From: a virus
IMG/VR virus record: IMGVR_UViG_3300033153_005623
Location: 1 to 43,170 of that record
DNA length: 43,170 bases
Direction: 5' to 3' (one strand)
Under the pieces are notes generated by a model. It saw only the letters and a list, made by a program, of their open reading frames with translations, ran no database searches and was not told where the DNA came from. Each line of letters begins with the position of its first letter. Position 1 is the first letter of the stretch. Of this stretch, positions 18,460 through 25,476 are shown piece by piece. The translations under genes were made by a program, and so were the position numbers.

Positions 18460-19971
18460 TTATATATTTCCAAATGGATTAAATCCAGTTATTTTGTGTG
18501 ATAATCGTCCTAAACGTTTTGCTCTCATCATGTTTTTACTCTTCTTATCAAATGGTTGTAAAAAAGTTAAAAGTAAAGCATCAAGCTTATCAGGAGACTG
18601 ATCTTTTAACAGCGATCTAAATTCTTTTTTTGAAATCATCTTAATTTTAGTAGATTGATTATCTGTAGATTTTGTAGAAACTCTTAATACTCTCAATTGA
18701 TCTCTTAATTCAGAATCATAAGGCAACTGACCACTCATCATCCAAACTTTTAAATCATCACACATCTCAGCACGCTTATTGTAAAACATCGTACTAACTG
18801 CCTTTTGTTTAGAGTTATCATAATTAATAACTTTATAATCAACTTTTCGTTTAAGAATATCAAAGAAACCCGCTCCGATTGTTGTAGCGTCAACAACAAC
18901 GTAATCAGGATCTATCTCAAGTAATTTAGTAGCAACAATCTCAGCCAATACAATAAAATCATTCCTTGCCCTCTGATCGTTAATCACAACAAATCTACTG
19001 ACCTTTCTTCCTTGTCTGATACTTAAAATCGTATCATCTGTATTTCTACCAACATCAATACCAACAACAATAGGTTTATCTTTATCATCTTCATATTGTC
19101 TCGTAGTCATACTCTCATCAATATCAATCCTTTGAATAAATGTATCATTATCACTTTGAGGAAACATCCCTCTAACATGTTTCTTTACTTCATCACTTTC
19201 CTCACCATAAATCTTAATCAATCGATCAATCTCACCCTTATTCGTAATTTCAACAGTTCTACTATCAATTTGTAAAGTAAACCAAGATTTTGACAATCTT
19301 TCATTATGAAAAATATCATAAAAATATCCATCCAACTTTACAGGATTACTGAAAACAACCCATAAACCACGAGTTTCTGTAAAAGATGTATCAACATGCT
19401 CATAAACAGGAGATGCAATAGCACTTCCCTCATCAAATAAAACTAACTGATTATCATCTCCTCCATGCTGACCAGATATCTTATCAGGATTAGCTTCATC
19501 CCATGTTTCACAAGCAATCTGCCAATCTTCCCCCCATTTACCATTATATCTTATTTTTTCAGCCGTCTTATCAAATAACTGATTAAAAGGAGGCTTTAAA
19601 TACATTAACCAACGAGTAAGTTCTCGCCATGTTTTATTACGTAGTTGGCTACCAGTACCTGCTGTAACAACTCCATCAGCTCCTCGTCTTGTACTCATCC
19701 ACCAAACCATAACCATAGCCATCAAAGCAGTCTTGCCAATACCACGACCACTCGCAACAGCTACTCGCAAACCAGGGTCATTCTTCTTAATATCTTTTAA
19801 ACCCTCAAGAACTTTTAAAACTTCTTTCTGCCATTTAAGAACTTTTTGTCCTTCTAACTTACCTCTACTCCAATCAATGTAGTTTTCTAAAAAACCAATA
19901 GGATCATATTTATACTTATCTTGAACACCGTGGAGACCTAGCTCTTGAAATTCTTTCTTTATATCAATCAT
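18460..19971 (-). CDS. terL: Terminase large subunit
   Basis: This 503-residue packaging motor has an N-terminal ATPase with Walker A SGRGIGKT (74-81), Walker B LVLFDE (176-181) and a coupling FSNP (207-210). The C-terminal RNase-H-like nuclease has GIDVG (304-308, catalytic Asp306), VVVDAT (Asp361) and SPDKLDALL (Asp461/464). It cuts and pumps DNA into the prohead at the portal. The order TerS, small gene, TerL, portal supports it. The type of nuclease fold is common in headful and cos packagers, so the end type cannot be deduced here. Confidence 0.95.
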   Translation of the reverse strand: MIDIKKEFQELGLHGVQDKYKYDPIGFLENYIDWSRGKLEGQKVLKWQKEVLKVLEGLKDIKKNDPGLRVAVASGRGIGKTALMAMVMVWWMSTRRGADGVVTAGTGSQLRNKTWRELTRWLMYLKPPFNQLFDKTAEKIRYNGKWGEDWQIACETWDEANPDKISGQHGGDDNQLVLFDEGSAIASPVYEHVDTSFTETRGLWVVFSNPVKLDGYFYDIFHNERLSKSWFTLQIDSRTVEITNKGEIDRLIKIYGEESDEVKKHVRGMFPQSDNDTFIQRIDIDESMTTRQYEDDKDKPIVVGIDVGRNTDDTILSIRQGRKVSRFVVINDQRARNDFIVLAEIVATKLLEIDPDYVVVDATTIGAGFFDILKRKVDYKVINYDNSKQKAVSTMFYNKRAEMCDDLKVWMMSGQLPYDSELRDQLRVLRVSTKSTDNQSTKIKMISKKEFRSLLKDQSPDKLDALLLTFLQPFDKKSKNMMRAKRLGRLSHKITGFNPFGNI

Positions 19972-19973
19972 CC

Positions 19974-20090
19974 TTAGCCTTTTTTAGAGTTATTTCTAGA
20001 TTTTGTCTTTAAATAATCATACTTCTGTTTTTTAAGAGACTGTTTTCCTTTTATAGTTTTTCTAACCCGAGGACTTCTTCTATGTGTCAT
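19974..20090 (-). CDS. 38-aa basic protein between terminase subunits
   Basis: This short frame is linked on both sides. Its ATG (20088-20090) shares a base with the TAA of the small terminase, and its TAA (19974-19976) is two bases before the ATG of the large terminase. The product, MTHRRSPRVRKTIKG..., has about 17 Lys, Arg or His residues in 38. It could bind DNA or RNA, act as a packaging cofactor, or simply couple translation. The exact joints suggest it is translated. Confidence 0.6.
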   Translation of the reverse strand: MTHRRSPRVRKTIKGKQSLKKQKYDYLKTKSRNNSKKG

Positions 20091-20533
20091 TACTTCAAAT
20101 CCCCAAATGGATCAATAGGAGAAACCTTATTTGAACCCTGTATACTCTTTCTACTCTTTACCAATCCAATATACTTCTGTAAATTATTATAATACAACTG
20201 TGGCTGTCTCTTACTATTCTCCGTCAACTCCCTAAAATCATGGATAACACAATCCGCCCCCATTAACATAGCACTATCATACCTCTTCTGAAAATCCCCT
20301 TCTTCTAAAACCTTCATAAAATCCATCATAGTAAACTCACACTTCTTCAAGATAGACCGTAGGTTATAACCATCAATAATATATTCCATCAATTGATCAA
20401 AGCTAATTTTAATATCTATAATTGGACTTTTTTTTAAATCACCCTCTAATGTTAATAAACGATTACTAGCCTCCTGAACCATAAAAGCATTAGCCTTCTC
20501 ACGACTATTTAACTCTCCATTCTTCTTCATCAA
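20090..20533 (-). CDS. terS: Terminase small subunit candidate
   Basis: This 147-residue protein is encoded first in the late arm, just before TerL. The middle has a helix-turn-helix-like stretch (YNLRSILKKCEFTMMDFMKVLEEGDFQKRYDSA), the usual form of TerS DNA-recognition domains. The C-terminus is predicted to be an oligomerising helix with a TerL-binding tail. It recognises phage DNA for packaging. Identification rests on position and the HTH-like segment, since TerS sequences are very divergent. Confidence 0.75.
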   Translation of the reverse strand: MMKKNGELNSREKANAFMVQEASNRLLTLEGDLKKSPIIDIKISFDQLMEYIIDGYNLRSILKKCEFTMMDFMKVLEEGDFQKRYDSAMLMGADCVIHDFRELTENSKRQPQLYYNNLQKYIGLVKSRKSIQGSNKVSPIDPFGDLK

Positions 20534-20560
20534 ACTTATCCTTATTATTAGGGGTAATTA

Positions 20561-20580
20561 TTTATGCGAAGACGCATAAA
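20561..20580. promoter_or_regulatory. Hairpin in TerS leader
   Basis: TTTATGCG, AAGA, CGCATAAA form an 8-bp perfect stem with a 4-base loop, 28 bases upstream of the small terminase start. In RNA from the minus strand the loop is UCUU. It may stabilise or control the late message, or be a protein-binding DNA site. Confidence 0.6.
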
Positions 20581-20747
20581 CCTTATATTTAGGGTGGAAA
20601 ATATTTTAAAATTTCCGCTGTGGGGATATACTATAATTGTTTAACAGAAATACTTTTAGGTATTCCCCCTTTTAAAAGAATCATGATATACGAACCTCAA
20701 AACCATTTAGGGGGTCAATCTTTTATCCACATAAAGCGATAAGAGCA

Positions 20748-20776
20748 ACACTAACACAACGTTATTATTTAGTCAA
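20748..20776 (-). promoter_or_regulatory. Candidate promoter for late arm
   Basis: On the minus strand TTGACT (20771-20776), 17 bases, TAGTGT (20748-20753). It points to the terminase genes from the divergent region and would give a long leader of about 200 bases containing the 20561-20580 hairpin. Confidence 0.45.
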
Positions 20777-20805
20777 GGCATTGTTCATTTTATCTATTTC
20801 CTCGC

Positions 20806-21070
20806 GTGTGTGTGTATTATATATTATATATTATATATTATATACTAAGAAAATATATAAAAGAATATTATATATTCATTAGGATATATTAATAGGAATA
20901 TATGAAAAAAGATAATCTATTTTTATATATTCTTTATTACATAATCATTATATATTTAGACCTAATATATTTATAGTTATATAATATATACTATATAAAA
21001 GAAAGAAATATAAAGAAAGAAATCTTCATATACAATGGTTTATGATTTTATTTATATTTATATGATATTA
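20806..21070. other. AT-rich divergent region, origin candidate
   Basis: The gene-free 620 bases between the arms include (GT)5 at 20806-20815 followed at once by four tandem copies of TTATATA (20817-20844). Next is a nearly pure A/T stretch and two direct copies of AAAGAAAGAAAT (20998-21009 and 21012-21023). No gene could be found here. The easily melted repeats between two divergent transcription units are typical of a replication origin, but no initiator site is proven. GapR-type proteins prefer AT-rich DNA. Confidence 0.5.
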
Positions 21071-21074
21071 GTAC

Positions 21075-21103
21075 TTGACTTTATTATATAGTAGTGTTAT
21101 ATT
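21075..21103 (+). promoter_or_regulatory. Strong early promoter (sigma70 type)
   Basis: TTGACT (21075-21080), exactly 17 bases, TATATT (21098-21103). It is the only promoter I see for the start of the early arm, about 50 bases before the first gene. Confidence 0.8.
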
Positions 21104-21155
21104 ATATAGTATACAAAGAGAGTAAGTATAATAAATTAAATAAAGGAATAATATT

Positions 21156-21452
21156 ATGAAACCAATACTACTATTAACATTTTTACTTTTAACTACTAAT
21201 GTAAGGGCTGATGATATGGTTATACAATCGTGTTTATCTTATGGCTTTGCGGGTCAAGAGTGTATACAAGACGTTGAAATGCTATGTAAAGAAAAGGGGC
21301 TTGATGGTGAGTATAGATTTACTTATTTGCCAAGTGGTGGGACTGATACTTTGATTGATAGTGAAGTAAGTAATCAATCTTATAATAAAGCAAGTGAGCA
21401 AGACATTATTTTATGTCAAGCTTTCGGATATTTAACTATAACAGAAGACTAA
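21156..21452 (+). CDS. Exported small protein, first early gene
   Basis: The 98-residue product begins with a clear Sec signal peptide (KPILLLTFLLLTTNVRA, cleavage likely after Ala18). The mature part of about 80 residues has four Cys (in QSC, QEC, LCK, LCQ), suggesting disulfides in the periplasm. It is the first gene after the strong early promoter, with an AAAGGAA site. Periplasmic early proteins can block superinfection or alter the envelope, but I do not recognise this family and do not assign a role. Confidence 0.8.
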   Translation: MKPILLLTFLLLTTNVRADDMVIQSCLSYGFAGQECIQDVEMLCKEKGLDGEYRFTYLPSGGTDTLIDSEVSNQSYNKASEQDIILCQAFGYLTITED

Positions 21453-21462
21453 GGGGATTATT

Positions 21463-21705
21463 ATGATTAAAGTAAAAAGTAAATATGTAAAGATGATTTA
21501 TGATTTATGTGAAAAACATGGGAAACAAGTAAATGAAAAGGAAAGCGGTGACAGGTCTTTATTCTCAAGTAGGATAGATCTTCATTGGAACGCAAAAACA
21601 TTAGCAATATCAAATGGTTCATTCAATGTATTGACTATAGACTCTGTAGGATGGAAAGAAATGTATTATAAAGTTTTATGGTGCTTTGAATCAAAAGAAT
21701 ATTAA
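21463..21705 (+). CDS. Unknown small early protein (80 aa)
   Basis: The protein is soluble with a mixed charge, four aromatic residues near the C-terminus and two Cys. It starts after AAGGGGAT, ten bases beyond the previous stop, in the first early operon. No family is recognised. Confidence 0.7.
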   Translation: MIKVKSKYVKMIYDLCEKHGKQVNEKESGDRSLFSSRIDLHWNAKTLAISNGSFNVLTIDSVGWKEMYYKVLWCFESKEY

Positions 21706-21752
21706 ATATAAAAGAGGTTAATAAATGATAAATAAATAAAAGAGACTAAATA

Positions 21753-21920
21753 ATGACAAAACAAATTTTAACAATCACAATAAATAGTGATGAAAACGAC
21801 ATGGTGGATGCAATGGATTATGTAAAACAAGACATTGAGAATGGGTTTACAAGCGGGGTTATAGGGTATAGTTCTGATTCTTGGAAATTAGAAACAATTA
21901 GGGAGAGTAAATATGACTAA
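21753..21920 (+). CDS. Unknown small early protein (55 aa)
   Basis: The product starts MTKQILTITI and has a pattern seen in many small phage proteins, with strand-helix-strand and the segment IENGFTSGV before a Trp-Lys-Leu-Glu end. The ATG follows AAAGAGA. The stop overlaps the next gene by 8 bases (ATATGACTAA), which supports real translation and coupling. Function is unknown. Confidence 0.65.
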   Translation: MTKQILTITINSDENDMVDAMDYVKQDIENGFTSGVIGYSSDSWKLETIRESKYD

Positions 21921-22107
21921 AAAATTTCAAATAAGACTTACACGTGCAGTATATGAGGAATCCTTTATAACTGTAAAAGCGAAAAATAAAGAAGAAGCAA
22001 AAGACCAATTTTATAATAAAGATATTGATTTTGACAATCTTGAATGGGAGCAACATAGTTGTGATTGTAATAGTATTGAATTAGATACAATTGAAGAAAT
22101 CAACTAG
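21913..22107 (+). CDS. Unknown small acidic protein (64 aa)
   Basis: It has strand-rich residues 1-25, a short helix KNKEEAKDQFYNK and an acidic C-terminus. This is similar in layout to small conserved phage proteins of the form beta-helix-beta that tend to follow one another in early operons. GGAGAG ribosome site. Function unknown. Confidence 0.65.
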   Translation: MTKKFQIRLTRAVYEESFITVKAKNKEEAKDQFYNKDIDFDNLEWEQHSCDCNSIELDTIEEIN

Positions 22108-22153
22108 ATTTTAAATAAAATAGTTTAACAAATAAAAGTAAAAGAGGGTTAAA

Positions 22154-22672
22154 ATGAAAATAAATTTAGATAAAAAAATATTAAAAGCTATGGTATTGTT
22201 TACGGGAAAATGTGAATCGCGCCTAAACTTAACAGGAGTCCATATTAAAATAGAAAATAATATAATAACATATGAAGCAACAACAGGTCATATATTGGCT
22301 CAATTTCAAACAAATATCGACAATACGGGCAAATATGATATAATTATTTCTAGGGACTCTATCAAACGTATATTAACAGGATATAAAAAACGGGACAAAA
22401 CGGAGTTTGAGTTAGATATAAAACCTGAGGATCTTATACATGAAGAATACTGTGATTTCAAAAGATTATGGATGAATTCACCTCAAAAGGTAAAAAAGGC
22501 ATCATTTAACGGGGATTACCTAGGTGTTTTCGGAAAGGCTAGTAAAATTTTGACCGATTCAAGAATGAGTGCGATCGAAATGCATTTTTACGGGGAAGGG
22601 ATTCCGTGTGAAATTAAAATCCCCCTCGAAGATAAGTTTAGAGGTTTAATTATGCCTCTGCGTATTGACTAA
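22154..22672 (+). CDS. Short sliding-clamp (DnaN)-like protein
   Basis: The N-terminal half follows the beginning of bacterial beta clamps: a helix (KILKAMVLFTGKC), then a LTGVHIKIENN.ITYEATTG strand-turn like the ATD motif of DnaN domain 1, and a helix ISRDSIKRIL. The C-terminal half has YLGVFGKASKIL, then a strand, IPCEIKI, and ends GLIMPLRID, matching the VLMPMR end of beta clamps. At 172 residues it has room for about two clamp-type repeats, whereas DnaN has three domains in about 370 residues. It may form a small trimeric or tetrameric ring or act as a decoy for host clamp-binding proteins. It has an AGAGGG ribosome site. The phage has no DNA polymerase of its own. Confidence 0.6.
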   Translation: MKINLDKKILKAMVLFTGKCESRLNLTGVHIKIENNIITYEATTGHILAQFQTNIDNTGKYDIIISRDSIKRILTGYKKRDKTEFELDIKPEDLIHEEYCDFKRLWMNSPQKVKKASFNGDYLGVFGKASKILTDSRMSAIEMHFYGEGIPCEIKIPLEDKFRGLIMPLRID

Positions 22673-22725
22673 GTAGAACAACTTGTAAATAATTTTAATG
22701 TATATATCAGTAAAGGAGATATAAA

Positions 22726-22896
22726 ATGAATATTTATAAAAAGAATGAATTTAAAGAAACGCCTACTAATGATTTTATAGAGCCAAAAGAAGAAATGTTA
22801 GATTTTGAAGCTGGACTAAATAACTTACTAGATGAAATGGGATTAAAAGAGCCTGCGGAATATAAACAATTAGCTTGTCAAGAACTTGAAAGATAA
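22726..22896 (+). CDS. Unknown small acidic protein (56 aa)
   Basis: It is acidic and helical, with an amphipathic centre (MLDFEAGLNNLLDEMGL). The ATG is preceded by a strong AAAGGAG site, and it is followed closely by another small gene. No family is recognised. Confidence 0.65.
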   Translation: MNIYKKNEFKETPTNDFIEPKEEMLDFEAGLNNLLDEMGLKEPAEYKQLACQELER

Positions 22897-22907
22897 AGGA
22901 GTTTAAA

Positions 22908-23084
22908 ATGCTTAAAACGAGTAAAACAATATATATTTTAATTGATACAGATGACGCAGGACGTGAGGCTTGGGATTGTATTCAATCGGCTTGGTATGAA
23001 AAAAGTGATGCACTTGAAGAAATGTCAAGGCTATATAAAGAAGAAGAAATAAAAACAACTATTGAAAAAATGGAGGTGTTTTAA
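22908..23084 (+). CDS. Unknown small protein (58 aa)
   Basis: It has a strand (TIYILIDTDDAG) followed by two helices with acidic character (YEKSDALEEMSRLYKEEE). It is preceded by AAAGGAG and its stop shares one base with the next ATG (TAATG), so it is likely translated in an operon. Function is unknown. Confidence 0.65.
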   Translation: MLKTSKTIYILIDTDDAGREAWDCIQSAWYEKSDALEEMSRLYKEEEIKTTIEKMEVF

Positions 23085-23212
23085 TGCGTGTTAAACTTAT
23101 CAAAATTGGACAGATGCTTGAACAATTAAAGCGAGAAATTAATCTTGATCGTGATAAGCGATTACGTGAGATTTATAATAATAACAACAAAACAACAAAG
23201 GAGAGTAAATAA
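23084..23212 (+). CDS. Unknown basic 42-aa protein
   Basis: The helical, Lys/Arg-rich product (KLIKIGQMLEQLKREINLDRDKRLREIYN) is coupled to the upstream gene through TAATG. The preceding gene supplies a GGAGG ribosome site. Short and hence less certain. Confidence 0.55.
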   Translation: MRVKLIKIGQMLEQLKREINLDRDKRLREIYNNNNKTTKESK

Positions 23213-23214
23213 TT

Positions 23215-23418
23215 ATGATAAAATGCGATAATTGCAAAAATACAATTACAAATAAATTCAAAGCAGAATTAAGGGTAGAGGATTTTATAAAATCTTTCTG
23301 TTCTTTCTCTTGTTTAGATAATTGGAAGAAAGAGAATAAAGAGGTTATAAATAACCGTAAATTTCTTTTTGAGGTGGTTAGGTATCCAACAAAGAAAGCA
23401 TCTCTTATAATTGATTAA
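23215..23418 (+). CDS. Small zinc-finger protein
   Basis: The 67-residue protein has four Cys in the pattern CDNC (4-7) and FCSFSC (28-33), followed by a helix-like DNWKKENKE. This resembles TRASH/MYM-type treble-clef fingers. It likely binds zinc and acts on protein or nucleic acid. A GGAG site lies 15 bases before the ATG, just inside the previous gene. Confidence 0.65.
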   Translation: MIKCDNCKNTITNKFKAELRVEDFIKSFCSFSCLDNWKKENKEVINNRKFLFEVVRYPTKKASLIID

Positions 23419-23507
23419 AACTTATTTAAATATATAATTAGTAAATAAAAATAATAAAGTGAGTATTTTATTTATAAAATGCAAGCGTGAACGACAAAGG
23501 AGTTGTT

Positions 23508-23735
23508 ATGTTAGAACTAAAAATTGATCATGTAAAAAAAATTATGGCTGAAAAAAATATATCTGGCTATTGGTTAGAAAAAGAAACTCGCCAAAATAGA
23601 GAAGATTATCCTATTATTTTAACTCAAGTCATGATTAGTAAGGTGTTAAATGGGTATAAAAAACCATCAATTAATTTTATCAAAACATTAGGATTGGTTT
23701 TTGAGGTTAGATGGAAAAGTTTATTGGAAGATTAA
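23508..23735 (+). CDS. Xre-like HTH regulator
   Basis: From the ATG at 23508, which has AAAGGAG eight bases upstream, the product has 75 residues. A longer GTG frame starting at 23487 has no such site. The protein has the layout of a lambda-repressor-type HTH domain: helix LKIDHVKKIMAEKNI, a YWLEKET region, then a recognition helix TQVMISKVLNGYKKPSINFIKTLG, a strong match to the typical STISRILNGKRKPS segment. The product probably binds an operator in this arm. Confidence 0.7.
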   Translation: MLELKIDHVKKIMAEKNISGYWLEKETRQNREDYPIILTQVMISKVLNGYKKPSINFIKTLGLVFEVRWKSLLED

Positions 23736-23794
23736 TATTGATTAATTAAATTAATTATGTTAAGGTGATTTATGTTATATTTTTATAATATAAT

Positions 23795-23835
23795 TACTGG
23801 GGAATCCTTTCCTTTCATAAAATCCCTCCCCAGTA
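23795..23835 (+). promoter_or_regulatory. Hairpin between HTH gene and exported gene
   Basis: TACTGGGGA (23795-23803) and TCCCCAGTA (23827-23835) make a 9-bp perfect stem with a 23-base loop. Only a few T follow, so termination would be weak. A 24-codon frame starting at 23772 with an AAGGTG site runs through it and stops at 23846, so a leader-peptide attenuator is also conceivable. Confidence 0.5.
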
Positions 23836-23842
23836 TTTCTCC

Positions 23843-23872
23843 TTGACTACGTGAGAAAATATTAAATACATA
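23843..23872 (+). promoter_or_regulatory. Candidate promoter before exported gene
   Basis: TTGACT (23843-23848), 18 bases, TACATA (23867-23872). Its expected start near 23879 lies beyond the ATG at 23873 and so favours the ATG at 23891 for the following gene. Confidence 0.5.
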
Positions 23873-23890
23873 ATGAAAGGATCATTTGTA

Positions 23891-24169
23891 ATGTTTAAAT
23901 TAATAATTTTTGTACCAATTCTTTTGTTTTCAATTTCCTGTAATGCAGGACTTGTGTATCAAGGGAGTATATCTAAAAATCATGCCGTAATGAAAGACCT
24001 TAAAACAGGATGTCATTACATTTATTACAATGAACGTCCAGCATGGGGTTTAACGGTTTACCTAGATAGAAATGGAAAACCTTATTGCGATGGATTGGTA
24101 AATTATCCACCTTTAGGTAAGCCTAAAATGGGGATTAATTTTGGTAAAGAAGGACTTTACTACGATTAA
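23891..24169 (+). CDS. Exported DUF6440-like small protein
   Basis: The product (92 residues from ATG 23891, or 98 from ATG 23873) has a hydrophobic export signal (KLIIFVPILLFSISCNAG). SISC is an imperfect lipobox; cleavage after CNA is also possible. The rest (MKDLKTGCHYIYY..., then GLTVYLDRNGKPYCDG) has the signature of small DUF6440-type domains, VMKDKETG and LDENGKP. AAAGGA lies ten bases before 23891, and the promoter position favours this start. Two Cys remain in the mature part. Its job is unknown; an envelope effect during infection is an inference. Confidence 0.65.
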   Translation: MFKLIIFVPILLFSISCNAGLVYQGSISKNHAVMKDLKTGCHYIYYNERPAWGLTVYLDRNGKPYCDGLVNYPPLGKPKMGINFGKEGLYYD

Positions 24170-24185
24170 ATATTATTTTACTTAC

Positions 24186-24214
24186 TTGACTAATTTATAA
24201 AATTATTGTATAGT
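24186..24214 (+). promoter_or_regulatory. Strong promoter of replication operon
   Basis: TTGACT (24186-24191), 17 bases, TATAGT (24209-24214). The start near 24221 gives a leader of about 100 bases. Confidence 0.8.
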
Positions 24215-24228
24215 AGTCAATACTAAGC

Positions 24229-24323
24229 AACTGCAATGCTATCAATTATTTAACTATGGGGCGTGAGGTTTTCATGCAGTTCACCAAAAAAGCCCCTCTA
24301 CTCTCAAAAGGAAACTGCAATGC
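24229..24323 (+). promoter_or_regulatory. Structured leader with alternative pairings before replication gene
   Basis: AACTGCAATGC occurs at 24229-24239 and again at 24313-24323, where it covers the space before the start codon and the ATG itself. TGCAGTT (24275-24281) can pair with AACTGCA of either copy but not both. GGGGC (24258-24262) can pair with GCCCC (24292-24296), interleaved with either helix, so pseudoknots are possible. The 15 bases at 24248-24262 (ATTTAACTATGGGGC) recur exactly at 33313-33327. Pairing with the second copy would block the start site; pairing with the first would free it. Confidence 0.6.
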
Positions 24324-24976
24324 AAGAAAAAAATACATTCATAAAACCAATAAAATGGTTCACTCAAGTCCATAATGCAATTATTAACGATGCAAATGTA
24401 TCTTTAAAAGCTAAAGGTTTATACTTATACCTAGAGTCTAAGCCAGATGGATGGGATTTTTATATAAAAGAAATAGCCTTAAATAATAAAGATGGATTAG
24501 AATCTGTTAGAGGATCACTTAACGAACTTCAATCAAATGGATACATTGAGAAAGTTCAAACAAAAAATGAAATGGGTCAATTTAGCTCTTATGATATTAA
24601 GCTTATATATAAACCGTGTGCGGGTAACCCTGTATCGGGTCAATCGAACGCTAGTAATACTAATATATTAAATAATACTAACTTAAATAATAAAAAAGAA
24701 ACTAAAGTTTCTACAAAAAAACCCGCCATAGAACACAAAGGCACAAAACTTCCTACTGATTGGCAACCCTCTACATCTTCGGCAGAACACTTAGAGAATG
24801 AGCTTGGATACCCAGCAGATCAAATAAAAAGGGAGTATTTGAGTTTTATTGACTACTGGACTGAGGGAGATGGAATGGGCAAAAAGAAGATCAATTGGGA
24901 TTCCGCATTTAAGAATTGGGTAAGAAAAAGACCACCATTTAAAAACAACAGAGATACGTCAAACGGGATATTTTAG
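24320..24976 (+). CDS. Replication initiator/helicase loader-like (HTH + DnaT-like)
   Basis: The 218-residue protein has an N-terminal winged-helix-type domain (about 8-95: FTQVHNAIINDANVSLKAKGLYLYL, a two-helix DNA-binding arrangement ending in the wing NELQSNGYIEKV). An Asn/Thr/Lys linker follows, then a C-terminal segment (about 150-210: LPTDWQPS...F.DYWTEGDGMGKKKINWDSAFKNWV) of the type found in DnaT and phage helicase-loader proteins. It probably binds the origin and delivers the phage primase-helicase. I chose ATG 24320, with AAGGA 8 bases upstream, over an in-frame GTG at 24263 that would lie inside the structured leader. Confidence 0.75.
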   Translation: MQEKNTFIKPIKWFTQVHNAIINDANVSLKAKGLYLYLESKPDGWDFYIKEIALNNKDGLESVRGSLNELQSNGYIEKVQTKNEMGQFSSYDIKLIYKPCAGNPVSGQSNASNTNILNNTNLNNKKETKVSTKKPAIEHKGTKLPTDWQPSTSSAEHLENELGYPADQIKREYLSFIDYWTEGDGMGKKKINWDSAFKNWVRKRPPFKNNRDTSNGIF

Positions 24977-24991
24977 AAAAGGAGAAAAGTT

Positions 24992-25420
24992 ATGAATTGC
25001 AAGAAAAGACCTTATGAAGAATTTCATGCAGAAATAATATTATTGAGAATACAGAATAAAAGGAACAGATCAAAACATAGGGGTGAATGCAGAATTTATA
25101 AGTGCAATAAATGCAACAAATGTCATTTAACAAGCATTCAAGCAAACCAAAAAAACTATGATGAACAATACAACGGGTTAAATGAAGACGAAAAGATCGT
25201 AAGAGATATTTTAGTAAATAATATAAAAGAAATACTTGATTATTTAGAATTTGAATACCGATTAGACAATATAAAAAATGGAATATCTTTGATTAGAATT
25301 AAAAACCCAATAACAAAAACAATATCATTTTCAAATACAAATATTGATGAATATGATTTTATGTTTAATATTAATTTAAAAAAACACTATCAAAGGAAGG
25401 CGTTATATCTAAAAACATGA
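24992..25420 (+). CDS. Small zinc-ribbon protein of replication operon
   Basis: The 142-residue product carries the CRIYKCNKCNKCHLTS segment (33-48), which with Cys3 can make a zinc ribbon of a type common in small phage proteins (C..C..WHLTS). Its C-terminal half is an alpha/beta domain rich in Asn and Ile. It lies between the initiator and primase genes and may be a replication accessory. No closer family is recognised. Confidence 0.65.
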   Translation: MNCKKRPYEEFHAEIILLRIQNKRNRSKHRGECRIYKCNKCNKCHLTSIQANQKNYDEQYNGLNEDEKIVRDILVNNIKEILDYLEFEYRLDNIKNGISLIRIKNPITKTISFSNTNIDEYDFMFNINLKKHYQRKALYLKT

Positions 25421-25476
25421 GAAAGGGATTATCAAAATATATAAAAAGAATTTAAAAACTATAGAAAGGATAGATT

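Noticed and set aside
23487-23507. GTG start of the HTH gene at 23487
   Set aside because: The AAAGGAG site is placed for the ATG at 23508, and the seven extra residues include the ribosome site itself.
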